From NCBI RefSeq assembly GCF_003428695.1, contig NZ_QURH01000099.1, positions 1 through 64,000 of the forward strand: a stretch of 64,000 nucleotides of DNA, given 5' to 3'. This DNA is from Actinomadura logoneensis. GTDB lineage: Bacteria; Actinomycetota; Actinomycetes; Streptosporangiales; Streptosporangiaceae. This document shows, piece after piece, positions 1 to 8,879 of the stretch (within the stretch, counting starts at the first letter, position 1; every line of letters begins with the position of its first letter). The translations under genes were made by a program, and so were the position numbers. Under the pieces are notes generated by a model. That model was not told where the DNA came from. It was given only the letters and a program-made list of their open reading frames with translations, and did not search any database.

Positions 1-132
1 CTCGCCGCCCGCCTGCTGCTGCCGCTCCGCGACGACCCGCGCGCCCGCCCCCTGCTCGCCGCGCTCACCGGCGCGCCGTCCGCGCCGCCTACTCCGTCCA
101 CCTCGGAGGCGTCGCCGGAGCATCGGCCATGA
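1..132 (+). CDS. 3' end of an unidentified gene (partial)
   Basis: These are the last 43 codons of a gene that begins before the window. Its TGA shares an ATGA with the next start codon, so it belongs to the same operon as the two flavoenzymes that follow. The visible tail is a Leu/Arg-rich helical stretch and then a Pro/Ser/Thr-rich end. Nothing in it identifies a family. A biosynthetic enzyme of the same pathway would be a natural guess, but that is inference from position only. Confidence 0.6.
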   Translation, partial: LAARLLLPLRDDPRARPLLAALTGAPSAPPTPSTSEASPEHRP

Positions 133-1205
133 GGATCTGCGTGGTCGGGGCGGGGCTCGCCGGCGCGCTGCTCGCCTGGCGGCTGCGGCTCACCGACCGG
201 ACCGCGGAGGTCGAGCTCTCCGGCCCGCCCGAACCCGCCGACGCGACCGCCGCGTCCGGCGGCCTGGTGCGCGGCTACGAGCCCGACGCCGGGCAGCGCG
301 CCCAGGCGACCGCGTCGCTCGCCGAGCTGTACGGCAGCCGGCTGCTGCGCGGCTGGGCGGAGTACCGGGAGACGGGCTCGGTGTACATCCAGGCCGGACC
401 GCCGCCGCACCCGTCCGACCTGGCCGGGATCTGCGCGGCGCTGCCCGGCTCGGCCGCGCTCGCCGACGCGCCCGGCTTCCCGGACCGTCCGCCCGCCGTC
501 GTCGAGCGGCGCGCCGGGCACGTGTCGCCGGGCGCGCTGCGCCGCGAGATCGTCGCGGACTTCCTGCGGATCGGCGGACACCGCGCCACCGCGTCCGCCA
601 CCGCCCTCACCGAGGAGCCGGACGGCGCGCTCACCCTGCACCACTGCACGCCATCCCCCGCGCACGGCATGACCACGGCGCGTGCGGGGTGCGGCGGGTC
701 CTGCGGGACGTTCGACCTGGTCGTGCTGGCCGCCGGGCCGTGGACGCCCGGCCTGCTCGCCCGCTTCGGCCTGCCGTGCGACGGGCTGCGCACCAAGCGC
801 ATCCAGTACGCGGTGCACCGCGCCGAGAACCCGCCCGTCCGGGGGTTCGTGGACGAGACGACCAGCCTCTACGGACGCCCCCACCGCGACGGCCTGCTGA
901 TCGGCGTGCCCAGCGACCGCTACGACGTCGACCCCGACGACCGGCGGCCCGAGCCGGCGCTCGCGCACGCCGCGTCCGCGCTGGCCCGCGTCACCTTCCC
1001 CGCGCTGCGGCTCGGCCCGGCGGTCCGGACCGTCGTCGCCGCCGACTGCTACCACCCCGACCCCGGTCTGCGGCTGCGGCCGGTCACCGGCGCGCCGCCC
1101 CGGCTGTCGACCTTCACCGGCGGCAGCGGCGGCGCGGCCAAGACCGCGCTCGCCGCGTCCCTGTCCGCCGCCGGAGAACTGCTGCGGATCCGTACCCCCG
1201 CATGA
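129..1205 (+). CDS. FAD-dependent oxidoreductase, DAO (D-amino acid oxidase) family
   Basis: A 358-residue flavoprotein. The N-terminus has the dinucleotide fold GxGxxG (GAGLAG, residues 7-12), and the C-terminus has the glycine-rich FAD-contact region TGGSGGAAK typical of the glycine/D-amino acid oxidase superfamily. Such enzymes oxidise a C-N bond of an amine or amino acid with O2. Translation is coupled at both ends: ATGA overlap with the upstream gene, and only 20 bp to the N-hydroxylase start. Pairing with an N-hydroxylase is known in hydrazine-forming pathways, where the DAO-like enzyme cleaves an N-N-linked lysine adduct. A siderophore-related amine oxidase is the alternative. The substrate cannot be read from sequence. 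Confidence 0.85.
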   Translation: MRICVVGAGLAGALLAWRLRLTDRTAEVELSGPPEPADATAASGGLVRGYEPDAGQRAQATASLAELYGSRLLRGWAEYRETGSVYIQAGPPPHPSDLAGICAALPGSAALADAPGFPDRPPAVVERRAGHVSPGALRREIVADFLRIGGHRATASATALTEEPDGALTLHHCTPSPAHGMTTARAGCGGSCGTFDLVVLAAGPWTPGLLARFGLPCDGLRTKRIQYAVHRAENPPVRGFVDETTSLYGRPHRDGLLIGVPSDRYDVDPDDRRPEPALAHAASALARVTFPALRLGPAVRTVVAADCYHPDPGLRLRPVTGAPPRLSTFTGGSGGAAKTALAASLSAAGELLRIRTPA

Positions 1206-1225
1206 CCCTCGTGGAGGCACTGCCC

Positions 1226-2494
1226 ATGTCCGAGTTCGACATCCCCCACCACCACACCGTCGGCGTCGGCGCGGGTCCGGCGAACCTGAGCCTGGCCGCC
1301 CTGTTCGAGGCCGTCGCGCCGCACCGGCTGGTCCTGCTGGAACGGCGCCCCGCCGCGTCCTGGCACCCGCAGCTTCTGCTGTCGGGCGTCCGGATGCAGA
1401 CGTCCTGGCTGAAGGACCTGGTCTCGCTCGTCGACCCCACCCACCGGCTGTCGTTCGTCAACTACATGGTCTCCACCGGACGGATCTACGCGCTCATCAA
1501 CGCCCAGTTCAACGTCATCCCGCGCCGGGAGTACCAGCGGTACCTGGCCTGGGCGAGCGAACAGCTCGACGGCATCCGCTACGGCGTCCAGGTGGACGAG
1601 ATCTCCTACGGCGAGGACGTCGGGTTCTCCTACGTCAGCGACGGCCGGACGATCGCCCGCTCGGACCACCTCGTCCTCGGCCTGGGCAGCGTCCCGTACG
1701 TCCCGCCGGGCCTGTCCGGGATCCAGGGGGACGACGCGTTCGTGCCCGAGGAGCTGGCCGCGCGGCTGCCCGCCATGGACCGGGCCGCGCCCGTCTCGGT
1801 CGTCGGCGGCGGCCAGACCGGCGCCGAGTGCGTCATGGAACTGCTCGGCGCGGGCTTCACCGACATCACCTGGCTCGGCCGGCGGCCCTGGTTCCAGCCG
1901 ATGGACGACTCGCCGCCCGCCAACGACTTCTACCGTCCGGCGTACGTGCAGTTCCTCCAGCAGGTCACCCGCGAGACGCGGCGGCGGCTCGTGGAGGGCC
2001 AGACGCTCACCGGCGACGCGATCACGCCGGGCATCCTGCAGGCCATCTACCAGGCCAACTACGACGGGATGCTCCGGCTCGACCGGTACCCGCTGACGAT
2101 GCGTCCCGGCCGGGACGTCACACTGGCCGAACGCGACGGCGACGGCTTCGTGCTGTCGGCGACGTCGGCGACCGGCCACGAGAAGGTCGCCGCGCGGTAC
2201 GTCGTGTTCGCCACCGGACGCGCGTTCGCCCCGCCGCCGCTCGCCCCGGCGCTCACCGAGCTGATCGACCACGACGACGCCGGGCAGATGATCGTCGACT
2301 CGGACTACTCGCTGCGCTGGAAGAACGCCGACCGCAACAAGATCTTCGTGCAGAACCGGGCGCGGTTCACGCACGGCGTCGCCGACGCGAACCTGACCCT
2401 GCTCCCGGTCCGCGCCGCGACGATCATCAACTCGCTGTTCGAGCGGGAGGTCTACACGGTCCGCGACGCCGAGCCCAGCGTCGTGTGGGGGTGA
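1226..2494 (+). CDS. L-lysine N6- / L-ornithine N5-monooxygenase (SidA/IucD/PvdA family)
   Basis: A 422-residue flavin N-monooxygenase that hydroxylates the side-chain amine of lysine or ornithine using NADPH and O2. It shows the FAD fold GVGAGPAN (13-20), the family signature QTSWLKDLV (58-66), the NADPH site GGGQTGAE (194-201) and the C-terminal motif DANLTLLPVRA. GGAGG at 1213-1217 lies 8 bases before the ATG at 1226, which favours this start over an in-frame ATG at 1202. It is coupled to the next gene by a GTGA overlap. The product would be N-hydroxylysine or N-hydroxyornithine for a hydroxamate siderophore or an N-N bond-forming pathway. The sequence does not decide between substrates. 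Confidence 0.9.
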   Translation: MSEFDIPHHHTVGVGAGPANLSLAALFEAVAPHRLVLLERRPAASWHPQLLLSGVRMQTSWLKDLVSLVDPTHRLSFVNYMVSTGRIYALINAQFNVIPRREYQRYLAWASEQLDGIRYGVQVDEISYGEDVGFSYVSDGRTIARSDHLVLGLGSVPYVPPGLSGIQGDDAFVPEELAARLPAMDRAAPVSVVGGGQTGAECVMELLGAGFTDITWLGRRPWFQPMDDSPPANDFYRPAYVQFLQQVTRETRRRLVEGQTLTGDAITPGILQAIYQANYDGMLRLDRYPLTMRPGRDVTLAERDGDGFVLSATSATGHEKVAARYVVFATGRAFAPPPLAPALTELIDHDDAGQMIVDSDYSLRWKNADRNKIFVQNRARFTHGVADANLTLLPVRAATIINSLFEREVYTVRDAEPSVVWG

Positions 2495-2844
2495 GCGGCG
2501 TGCCGATCGACTACGACGGCCGGGTGTTCCGCTCGTCGGCGGCCGAGACGGCGTCCGCCGGCGAGGTCCCGGTCGGCCGCTACCACCAGGCCGGCGACAC
2601 CGTCTGGGCCGACTTCGACGGAGGCCGCGTCGTCCGCGGCTACCTGGTCGGCCGGCGCGCCCCCGACGACAGCCTGGAGCTGGCGTACTGCCAGGTCCTC
2701 GCGGACGCGACGGTGGTCAGCGGCCGGGTCCGCTCGACGCCCGAGCTGCTGCCGGACGGCCGCGTCCGGCTCCGCGAGGAGTGGGAGCGCTACGGCCCGC
2801 ACGCCTCCCGCGGCGTCTCGGTGATCGAAGAGATCCCCGCCTGA
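2491..2844 (+). CDS. Small protein often labelled 'n-acetylglutamate synthase' (function unproven)
   Basis: A 117-residue protein made mostly of predicted beta strands. It has the repeated YHQAGDTVWADFDGG and RVRSTPELLPDGRVRLREEW patterns of a widespread small family that databases often name 'n-acetylglutamate synthase'. The name is not supported by an acetyltransferase fold visible here. The GTG start at 2491 overlaps the stop of the N-hydroxylase (GTGA), making it the last gene of the operon; a GTG at 2500 is an alternative start. I infer an accessory role, perhaps substrate binding or lipocalin-like, in the pathway of the flavoenzymes. Confidence 0.7.
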   Translation: MSGVPIDYDGRVFRSSAAETASAGEVPVGRYHQAGDTVWADFDGGRVVRGYLVGRRAPDDSLELAYCQVLADATVVSGRVRSTPELLPDGRVRLREEWERYGPHASRGVSVIEEIPA

Positions 2845-3204
2845 CCCTCCGCCGGTACCGCGCGTCATGCGCAGGCCCCGCGTCCCACCGCGGCGCCCGC
2901 GGGACGTGCCGGTCCCGGGCATATGCCGGTCCCGGGCACATGCCGGTCCCGCGGCACGTCGCGGTGCCCGCACGTGCGCCGGTGTCCCCCGCCCCTCCGG
3001 GACGCCGGTCGCGGACGGCCCGTGGAGAGCCCCGTCCTCCACGGGCCGTGCGCGGGGCGGTCCCCTTCGCCACCTGGGGATGACTCCATGGCGCCCACGG
3101 GTGGCCTGCCGGGTACACCCGGGCGCTACGGGGTGGACGGATGCCCCTTCGCGGCGGACAGTGATGCGAAGGGGTCACACAGCGTCGAGCGGGGGCGAGA
3201 CGTG
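2845..3204. other. Intergenic stretch with a 17-bp tandem repeat
   Basis: No convincing gene lies here. The only structure I see is three copies of a 17-bp unit at 2907-2957 and a very G/C-rich flank. Open frames on both strands are low-complexity Arg/Pro shadows. Confidence 0.6.
2907..2957. repeat. 17-bp tandem repeat, three copies
   Basis: The core TGCCGGTCCCGGGCA recurs at 2907, 2924 and 2941; the third copy degenerates after TGCCGGTCCC. Each unit contains the palindrome CCCGGG, so the array could fold or bind a dimeric protein. It lies between the N-hydroxylase operon and the lipoprotein gene. Confidence 0.8.
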
Positions 3205-3684
3205 ATGAGGAGGACCGTCGTCGCGGCGGGCGCGATCCTGCTGTGCCCGGTCACGGCGCTCAGCGGGTGCGCGCGCGGGTCCGTCGGCTCGACCATCAAG
3301 CCGGTCGGGGTCGTGACCGTCGACTCCCACCGCGGCTGCAAGCCCGGCTCCCGGATCGGCGCGTGGCACGGCCTTCCCGAGATCGAGGGGACGGGACGGA
3401 ACGCGACCCTGTGGGCGCTCGCCGACCGCGTTCCGTTCCGGGCCGACCGCGACGTCCGGCTCACCCTGCGGATGACGGGCGGCGGCGACCTTCGCGTGCG
3501 GACGCGCGGACCGGGGACGCCCGACCTCGCGCCGCTGTCCGGCCCGTCCCCGGGCGGGGCCTCCTACGACCGTCCGGGCGACGAGTGGACGCTGGTGTAC
3601 CGCTTCCCCAGCGCGGGATGCTGGCACCTCAAGCTCCACCGCGACGCCTCGGTGGCGGGCCTCTGGCTGACCGTCCGCCCGTAG
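3205..3684 (+). CDS. Secreted lipoprotein of unknown function
   Basis: A 159-residue protein with a lipoprotein signal peptide: positively charged MRR, a hydrophobic stretch, then the lipobox ALSGC around residues 17-21, so the mature protein starts at the cysteine and is membrane-anchored outside the cell. The rest is a small beta-rich domain with two further cysteines (in HRGCKPG and AGCWHL), suggesting a disulphide. A G-rich sequence precedes the ATG at 3205; a GTG directly before it is also in frame. I do not recognise a family. It converges with the gene at 3795-4547. Confidence 0.7.
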   Translation: MRRTVVAAGAILLCPVTALSGCARGSVGSTIKPVGVVTVDSHRGCKPGSRIGAWHGLPEIEGTGRNATLWALADRVPFRADRDVRLTLRMTGGGDLRVRTRGPGTPDLAPLSGPSPGGASYDRPGDEWTLVYRFPSAGCWHLKLHRDASVAGLWLTVRP

Positions 3685-3794
3685 GCGACCTGCCACCGGC
3701 CCGGCGCGGGCAGGGCCGGAGCCGGGGCGTGACCGGGACGGCATGACCGCCCGGTCATAACGTCGCCCGGCCGGGCGGCGATCATCACATCCGG

Positions 3795-4547
3795 TCAGGA
3801 GCGCAGGTCCGTGACGTAGTCCTTCAGGGCGCCCATGGCGTGGCGGTGCGCCTGCGGCCCCCAGGAGATCCGCGCGACGCCCAGCTCGGCGAGACGGGAG
3901 ACCGTCAGGCCGGGCAGGCAGAGCGCGTTGACCGGCCCCGGCAGCTCCTTGACGAGCGTCGCGAGGGCGGTCTCGTCCCGGAGCAGGATCGGGTAGACCG
4001 AGTCGGCGCCGGCCTCCAGGTAGCGGCGGCCGCGGTCGAGCGCGGCGTCGATGTCCTCCGGGGTCGGCTCGCCCTTGCCGAGGAAGACGTCCACGCGGGC
4101 ATTGATCACCAGGTCGGTGCCGTTCGCGCGCGCCGCCTCCCGGACGGCCGCCAGGTACTCGGCCTGCGCGGACGCGTCCGTCAGCCGGCCCGCGCCGTGG
4201 TCGGTGTCCTCCAGGTTGCAGCCGACCGCGCCGATCTCGGCCAGCCGGGCGACCAGGTCGGCGGCGGGCAGGCCGTACCCGGCCTCGGCGTCCACGGTGA
4301 CCGGCAGATCCTCGGCGGCCCGGACGATCCGCGCGGCGACCGCGAACATCTCCTCCATCGGGGCGCCCTCGTGGTCCTCGTACCCCAGCGACGCGGCGAT
4401 GGCGGCGCTGGCGGTCGCGAGCGCCGGATATCCGGTGGTCGCGACGACGCGGGCGCTCGCGGCGTCCCACACGTTCGGCAGGATCAGCGGGTCGCCCGGA
4501 CGGTGCAGCTCGCGCAGCCGTGCGGCCCGGTCGTTATGGGCGGTCAT
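3795..4547 (-). CDS. Isocitrate lyase / PEP mutase superfamily protein
   Basis: A 250-residue single-domain TIM barrel. It opens with the family's N-terminal pattern LxxPNVWDAASARV and has DAEAGYG and CNLED, which supply the Mg-binding acidic residues of this superfamily. The KKCGH loop of true isocitrate lyases is absent, and the length matches the short 'PEP mutase-like' branch (carboxyphosphonoenolpyruvate phosphonomutase or oxaloacetate decarboxylase-like). It probably makes or breaks a C-C or C-P bond of a small 2-oxo acid; the exact substrate is unknown. GAGAGGA precedes the ATG at 4547. The cyclophilin upstream on the same strand ends 137 bp before this start. Confidence 0.85.
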   Translation of the reverse strand: MTAHNDRAARLRELHRPGDPLILPNVWDAASARVVATTGYPALATASAAIAASLGYEDHEGAPMEEMFAVAARIVRAAEDLPVTVDAEAGYGLPAADLVARLAEIGAVGCNLEDTDHGAGRLTDASAQAEYLAAVREAARANGTDLVINARVDVFLGKGEPTPEDIDAALDRGRRYLEAGADSVYPILLRDETALATLVKELPGPVNALCLPGLTVSRLAELGVARISWGPQAHRHAMGALKDYVTDLRS

Positions 4548-4650
4548 GGCGGTCCTCTCGTTCGGGTTCGGTGGTGTCCACACACAAGACGCCGGAACGG
4601 GCCGGGATGTGACACCCCGGCCCGCCCTGGGCGGAACGCCCGCCGTGCTC

Positions 4651-4695
4651 CCGGTCAGCCGTGCTCCGGTCAGCGGTGCTCCGGTCAGCCGTGCG
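4651..4695. repeat. 15-bp tandem repeat at the cyclophilin stop
   Basis: Three near-identical 15-bp units (CCGGTCAGCCGTGCT at 4651, 4666 and 4681, one mismatch each in copies 2 and 3) straddle the end of the cyclophilin gene. The third copy supplies its last codons and stop. It looks like a recent slippage duplication. Confidence 0.85.
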
Positions 4696-5380
4696 CGGTC
4701 ACCCGGATGATCTTCACAGGGTGCTTGGGCAGGCCGTCCTGCGGGCCGCTCTGCGGGATGATGCCGCCCGCGGCGATCTCGTCCAGCACCTCCATGCCCC
4801 GGGTGACCTTTCCGAGAACGGTGTACGCGGGCGGGATGTTCGCGTGCGTGTGGACGATGAAGAACTGGCTGCCGTTGGTGTCCGGCCCCCAGTTGCCCAT
4901 CGCCACGGTGCCGCGCGGGTAGGTCTCCTTGCCGGTCAGCTCGTCGTCGAACTTGTACCCGGGCCCGCCCTCCTCGGCGCGGTAGATGTCGCCGCACTGC
5001 AGGACACCGAGCCGCTCGGAGTTGGTCAGCCGCCAGCACTGCGTGTGGTCGTAGAACTTCTGCCTGGTCAGGCTGACGAAGCTGGCGACGGCGCAGGGCG
5101 CGTTCCGCCGGTCCATGCGGATCCGGACCTCGCCGTGGTTGGTGACGATCCGGACGTCCACCGTCCCGTGCGCGCGGGCCTTCGCCTTCGGCGGGTGGAC
5201 GGGCTTGGCGGCCGGGTTGTCGGGCGTCGGGGTGAAGACGCAGTGGGCCGTCCGCGCCTTCGACGCCGGGGCCGCCGGGGCTGCGGCGTTCGCGGCGGCG
5301 GACGGGACGGCGACGGCCGCTCCGGTGAGAGCGGCGAGGGTGGTGGCGGTCAGGACCTGGGACATCCGGCGCGTTCTCAT
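4685..5380 (-). CDS. Secreted cyclophilin-type peptidyl-prolyl cis-trans isomerase
   Basis: A 231-residue protein with a Sec signal peptide (MRTRRM, hydrophobic core, Ala-rich cleavage region near residue 33) followed by a cyclophilin domain. The domain shows RGTVAMGNWGPDTNGSQFFI (NGSQFFI at 169-175), PPAYTVLGKV and a C-terminal beta strand. It would catalyse proline isomerisation in exported proteins outside the membrane. Before the domain is a 40-residue Pro/Lys linker with one cysteine. The gene stands alone with its own upstream region; its 3' end carries the 15-bp tandem repeat noted separately. Confidence 0.93.
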   Translation of the reverse strand: MRTRRMSQVLTATTLAALTGAAVAVPSAAANAAAPAAPASKARTAHCVFTPTPDNPAAKPVHPPKAKARAHGTVDVRIVTNHGEVRIRMDRRNAPCAVASFVSLTRQKFYDHTQCWRLTNSERLGVLQCGDIYRAEEGGPGYKFDDELTGKETYPRGTVAMGNWGPDTNGSQFFIVHTHANIPPAYTVLGKVTRGMEVLDEIAAGGIIPQSGPQDGLPKHPVKIIRVTAHG

Positions 5381-5467
5381 CCCGCCAACCTAGAGATCAT
5401 CTCGTCCGGCGGGCTTCGGCAAAACCCCACGAAAGCGAATGTCGGTGGCGTGGGTCACCATGGAGGT

Positions 5468-5686
5468 ATGTGCCGAAGCATCAAGACGCTCCGCCCGCCC
5501 TACGCCGAGGACGTCTCCGAGGACGACGTGCGCGCGGCGGCGCTCCAGTACGTCCGGAAGATCTCGGGCTTCCGCGCCCCGGCCGCGCACAACGCCGAGG
5601 CGTTCGACCGCGCCGTGGAGGAGATCACCCGCGCCAGCGCCGCCCTGCTCGACTCCCTGGAGATCCGCGGAGCGGCCAAGGTCTGA
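5468..5686 (+). CDS. DUF2277 family protein
   Basis: A 72-residue protein that begins MCRSIKTLRPP and continues with two helices (VRAAALQYVRKISGF and AFDRAVEEITRASAALL), as in the DUF2277 family of about 75 residues. Function unknown. The conserved MCR(N/S)IKTL opening fixes the start at 5468, although the purine-rich GGAGG (5462-5466) then sits only one base from the ATG, unusually close for a ribosome site. It may be translated from a short leader. It diverges from the cyclophilin. Confidence 0.85.
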   Translation: MCRSIKTLRPPYAEDVSEDDVRAAALQYVRKISGFRAPAAHNAEAFDRAVEEITRASAALLDSLEIRGAAKV

Positions 5687-5949
5687 CCCTCCGACCGGAC
5701 GGACGGTCGGAGAACGGCGACCGGCCGACCGCGTGAAACGACGGCCGGCCGGTCGACGATGCCCATGATCACTCGAGGGATGCCCGCCTCCCCTCCGAGC
5801 GAGGCCCCCGTGGCCGCCCCGCGAGGCACCGTGGCGGCTCGGGCGAGGCTCACTCGACGGGTACGGCGTGGGCCTGCTCGACGGATTCGCCGGTGGTGCC
5901 CGCTCGGCGAGTTCGCCGGGGGCCCACGCGGCGGGTTCGGCGGTGGGGC

Positions 5950-7047
<1,098 letters not shown>

Positions 7048-7202
7048 TCAGTTACCCTTCAGAACGACTTTAAGCACTGCTACACGGTGTTCGCGCTCAC
7101 CCGAAAGATCGACGGCGCCGGCACGCCCACCGGACGGCCGCGCCGACCACTCTTCCGGCCCCCGCCGATCGAGCCCCGCGCGAGCCCGCACCGGCGGAAC
7201 GA

Positions 7203-8357
7203 TCAGCGGAAGGCGTCCAGGCCGGTGATCGCCTTGCCCAGGGTCAGCAGGTGGACCTCCTGGGTCCCCTCGTAGGTCAGCACCGACTCCAGGTTGTTCA
7301 TGTGCCTGATCACCGGATACTCCAGCGTGATCCCGTTCGCGCCGAGGATCGTCCGGGCCTCGCGGGCGACGTCGATCGCGGCGCGGACGTTCGCGAGCTT
7401 GCCGAACGAGACCTGCTGCGGGGTGACCCGGCCCTCGTCCTTGGTGCGGCCGATGTGCAGCGCGACCAGCCCGGCCTGCCCCAGCGCGACCTCCATCCAG
7501 GCCAGTTTCTCCTGGGTGAGCTGGAACGCGCCGATCGGACGGCCGAACTGCTCGCGCGTCCGCGCGTACTCCACGGCCGCCTCGTAACACGTCCGCCCCG
7601 CCCCGACCGCGCCCCACAGGATGCCGTAGCGCGCCTCGGACAGGCAGCTCAGCGGCCCCTTCAGCCCGGTCACCCCCGGCAGGACGGCGTCACCCGGCAG
7701 CCGCACCCCGTCCAGCACCAGCTCGGACGTCACCGACGCGCGCAACGACATCTTCCGGTGGATGTCGGACGCGCTGAACCCCGGCGTCCCGGTCGGGACG
7801 ACGAACCCGCGGATCCCCTCGTCCTCGACCCTCGCCCAGACGACCGCGACGTCCGCGACCGACCCGTTGGTGATCCACATCTTGGCGCCGTCCAGCACCC
7901 AGTCCGAGCCGTCGCGGCGCGCCCGGGTGCGCATGTCGCCGGGGTCGGAACCGCGGTCGGGCTCGGTGAGGCCGAAGCAGCCGATCGCCTCGCCCGCCGC
8001 CATCCGCGGCAGCCACGCGGTCTTCTGCTCCTCCGAGCCGAACCTGTGGATCGCCGCCATCGCCAGCGAGCCCTGCACGGACACGAAGCTGCGCAGTCCC
8101 GAGTCGGCCGCCTCCAGCTCCCGGCACGCCACGCCGTAGGCGACGGCGCTCGCCCCCGCGCAGCCGTACCCGTCCAGATGCATCCCGAGGAGACCGAGTT
8201 TCCCCAGCTCAGGAGCCAGTTCACGGGCGGGGAACGTGCCGTCCTCGAACCACTGCGCCAACCGCGGGGTGATCTTCTCGGCGACGAACGCGCGGACGGT
8301 GTCCCGGACCATCCGCTCCTCGCCGGTGAGGCCGTCGTCCACGCGCAGCACGTCCAT
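7203..8357 (-). CDS. Acyl-CoA dehydrogenase, closest to glutaryl-CoA dehydrogenase
   Basis: A 384-residue FAD enzyme of the acyl-CoA dehydrogenase family. Motifs match the glutaryl-CoA branch: RSFVSVQGSLAM, IGCFGLTEPDRGSDPGDM, MWITNGSVADV, RYGILWG and LESVLTYEGTQEVH, where the Glu of YEGT (about residue 363) is the catalytic base. It would oxidise and decarboxylate glutaryl-CoA to crotonyl-CoA in lysine/tryptophan breakdown, using electron-transfer flavoprotein. I took ATG 8357 because the family begins with MDVLRVDDGLT-like sequence; ATG 8369 or an upstream extension is possible, and no strong ribosome site separates them. Confidence 0.9.
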   Translation of the reverse strand: MDVLRVDDGLTGEERMVRDTVRAFVAEKITPRLAQWFEDGTFPARELAPELGKLGLLGMHLDGYGCAGASAVAYGVACRELEAADSGLRSFVSVQGSLAMAAIHRFGSEEQKTAWLPRMAAGEAIGCFGLTEPDRGSDPGDMRTRARRDGSDWVLDGAKMWITNGSVADVAVVWARVEDEGIRGFVVPTGTPGFSASDIHRKMSLRASVTSELVLDGVRLPGDAVLPGVTGLKGPLSCLSEARYGILWGAVGAGRTCYEAAVEYARTREQFGRPIGAFQLTQEKLAWMEVALGQAGLVALHIGRTKDEGRVTPQQVSFGKLANVRAAIDVAREARTILGANGITLEYPVIRHMNNLESVLTYEGTQEVHLLTLGKAITGLDAFR

Positions 8358-8489
8358 CGGGCATCCCATCCGTCGGGGGCAGGGGCGACGCCGCAAGGGT
8401 ATGACGGCCCTTTTCTCGGGGACGCTCTCAGGGTCGGTTCAGGGCGAATCCCGATGCCGCGACGCGGCCGGGAGGGGGAGGATCGGAGT

Positions 8490-8810
8490 ATGAACACGCA
8501 GAACGACACCAAGCAGCTCCGCCGCACCCGCGACGGCCGGATGATCGCCGGGGTCTGCTCCGGCGTCGGCCGCTACCTGGGAATCGACCCGAACATGGTC
8601 CGGCTGGGCCTCGGCGTCTTCACCCTGTTCGGCGGCGCGGGCATCGCGCTCTACATCATCGCCTGGCTGGTCATGCCCGAGGACGGCGCCGAGTCGTCCG
8701 TCGCCGAGGACCTCTTCCAGAAGGCCAAGGAGTCGCCGACCGTCCAGGACGCGACCCAGAAGGCCACGCAGAAGGCCAAGGAGACCTTCGGCGGCAAGAA
8801 CCACCAGTGA
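8490..8810 (+). CDS. PspC-domain small membrane protein
   Basis: A 106-residue protein. Residues about 10-65 form a PspC domain: KQLRRTRDGRMIAGVCSGVGRYLGIDP, then a membrane helix VFTLFGGAGIALYIIAWLVMP. PspC proteins sense envelope stress or partner with phage-shock PspA. The C-terminal 40 residues are soluble, with a short repeat (DATQKATQKAKE) that should form an amphipathic or coiled helix. A strong purine-rich ribosome site (GGGAGGGGGAGGA, 8471-8483) precedes the ATG. It diverges from the acyl-CoA dehydrogenase and no other phage-shock gene is adjacent. Confidence 0.9.
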   Translation: MNTQNDTKQLRRTRDGRMIAGVCSGVGRYLGIDPNMVRLGLGVFTLFGGAGIALYIIAWLVMPEDGAESSVAEDLFQKAKESPTVQDATQKATQKAKETFGGKNHQ

Positions 8811-8879
8811 TCAACCGGCACCGGGAACCACCGGTGATCACGCGCCGTCCGCGTTGACGTCACCCGGGCCGTCGCGGGC

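Noticed and set aside
5687-5949. Possible gene or regulatory RNA after asd
   Set aside because: Only degenerate GGTTCGGCGG-type repeats are seen; no stable reading frame or clear RNA fold.
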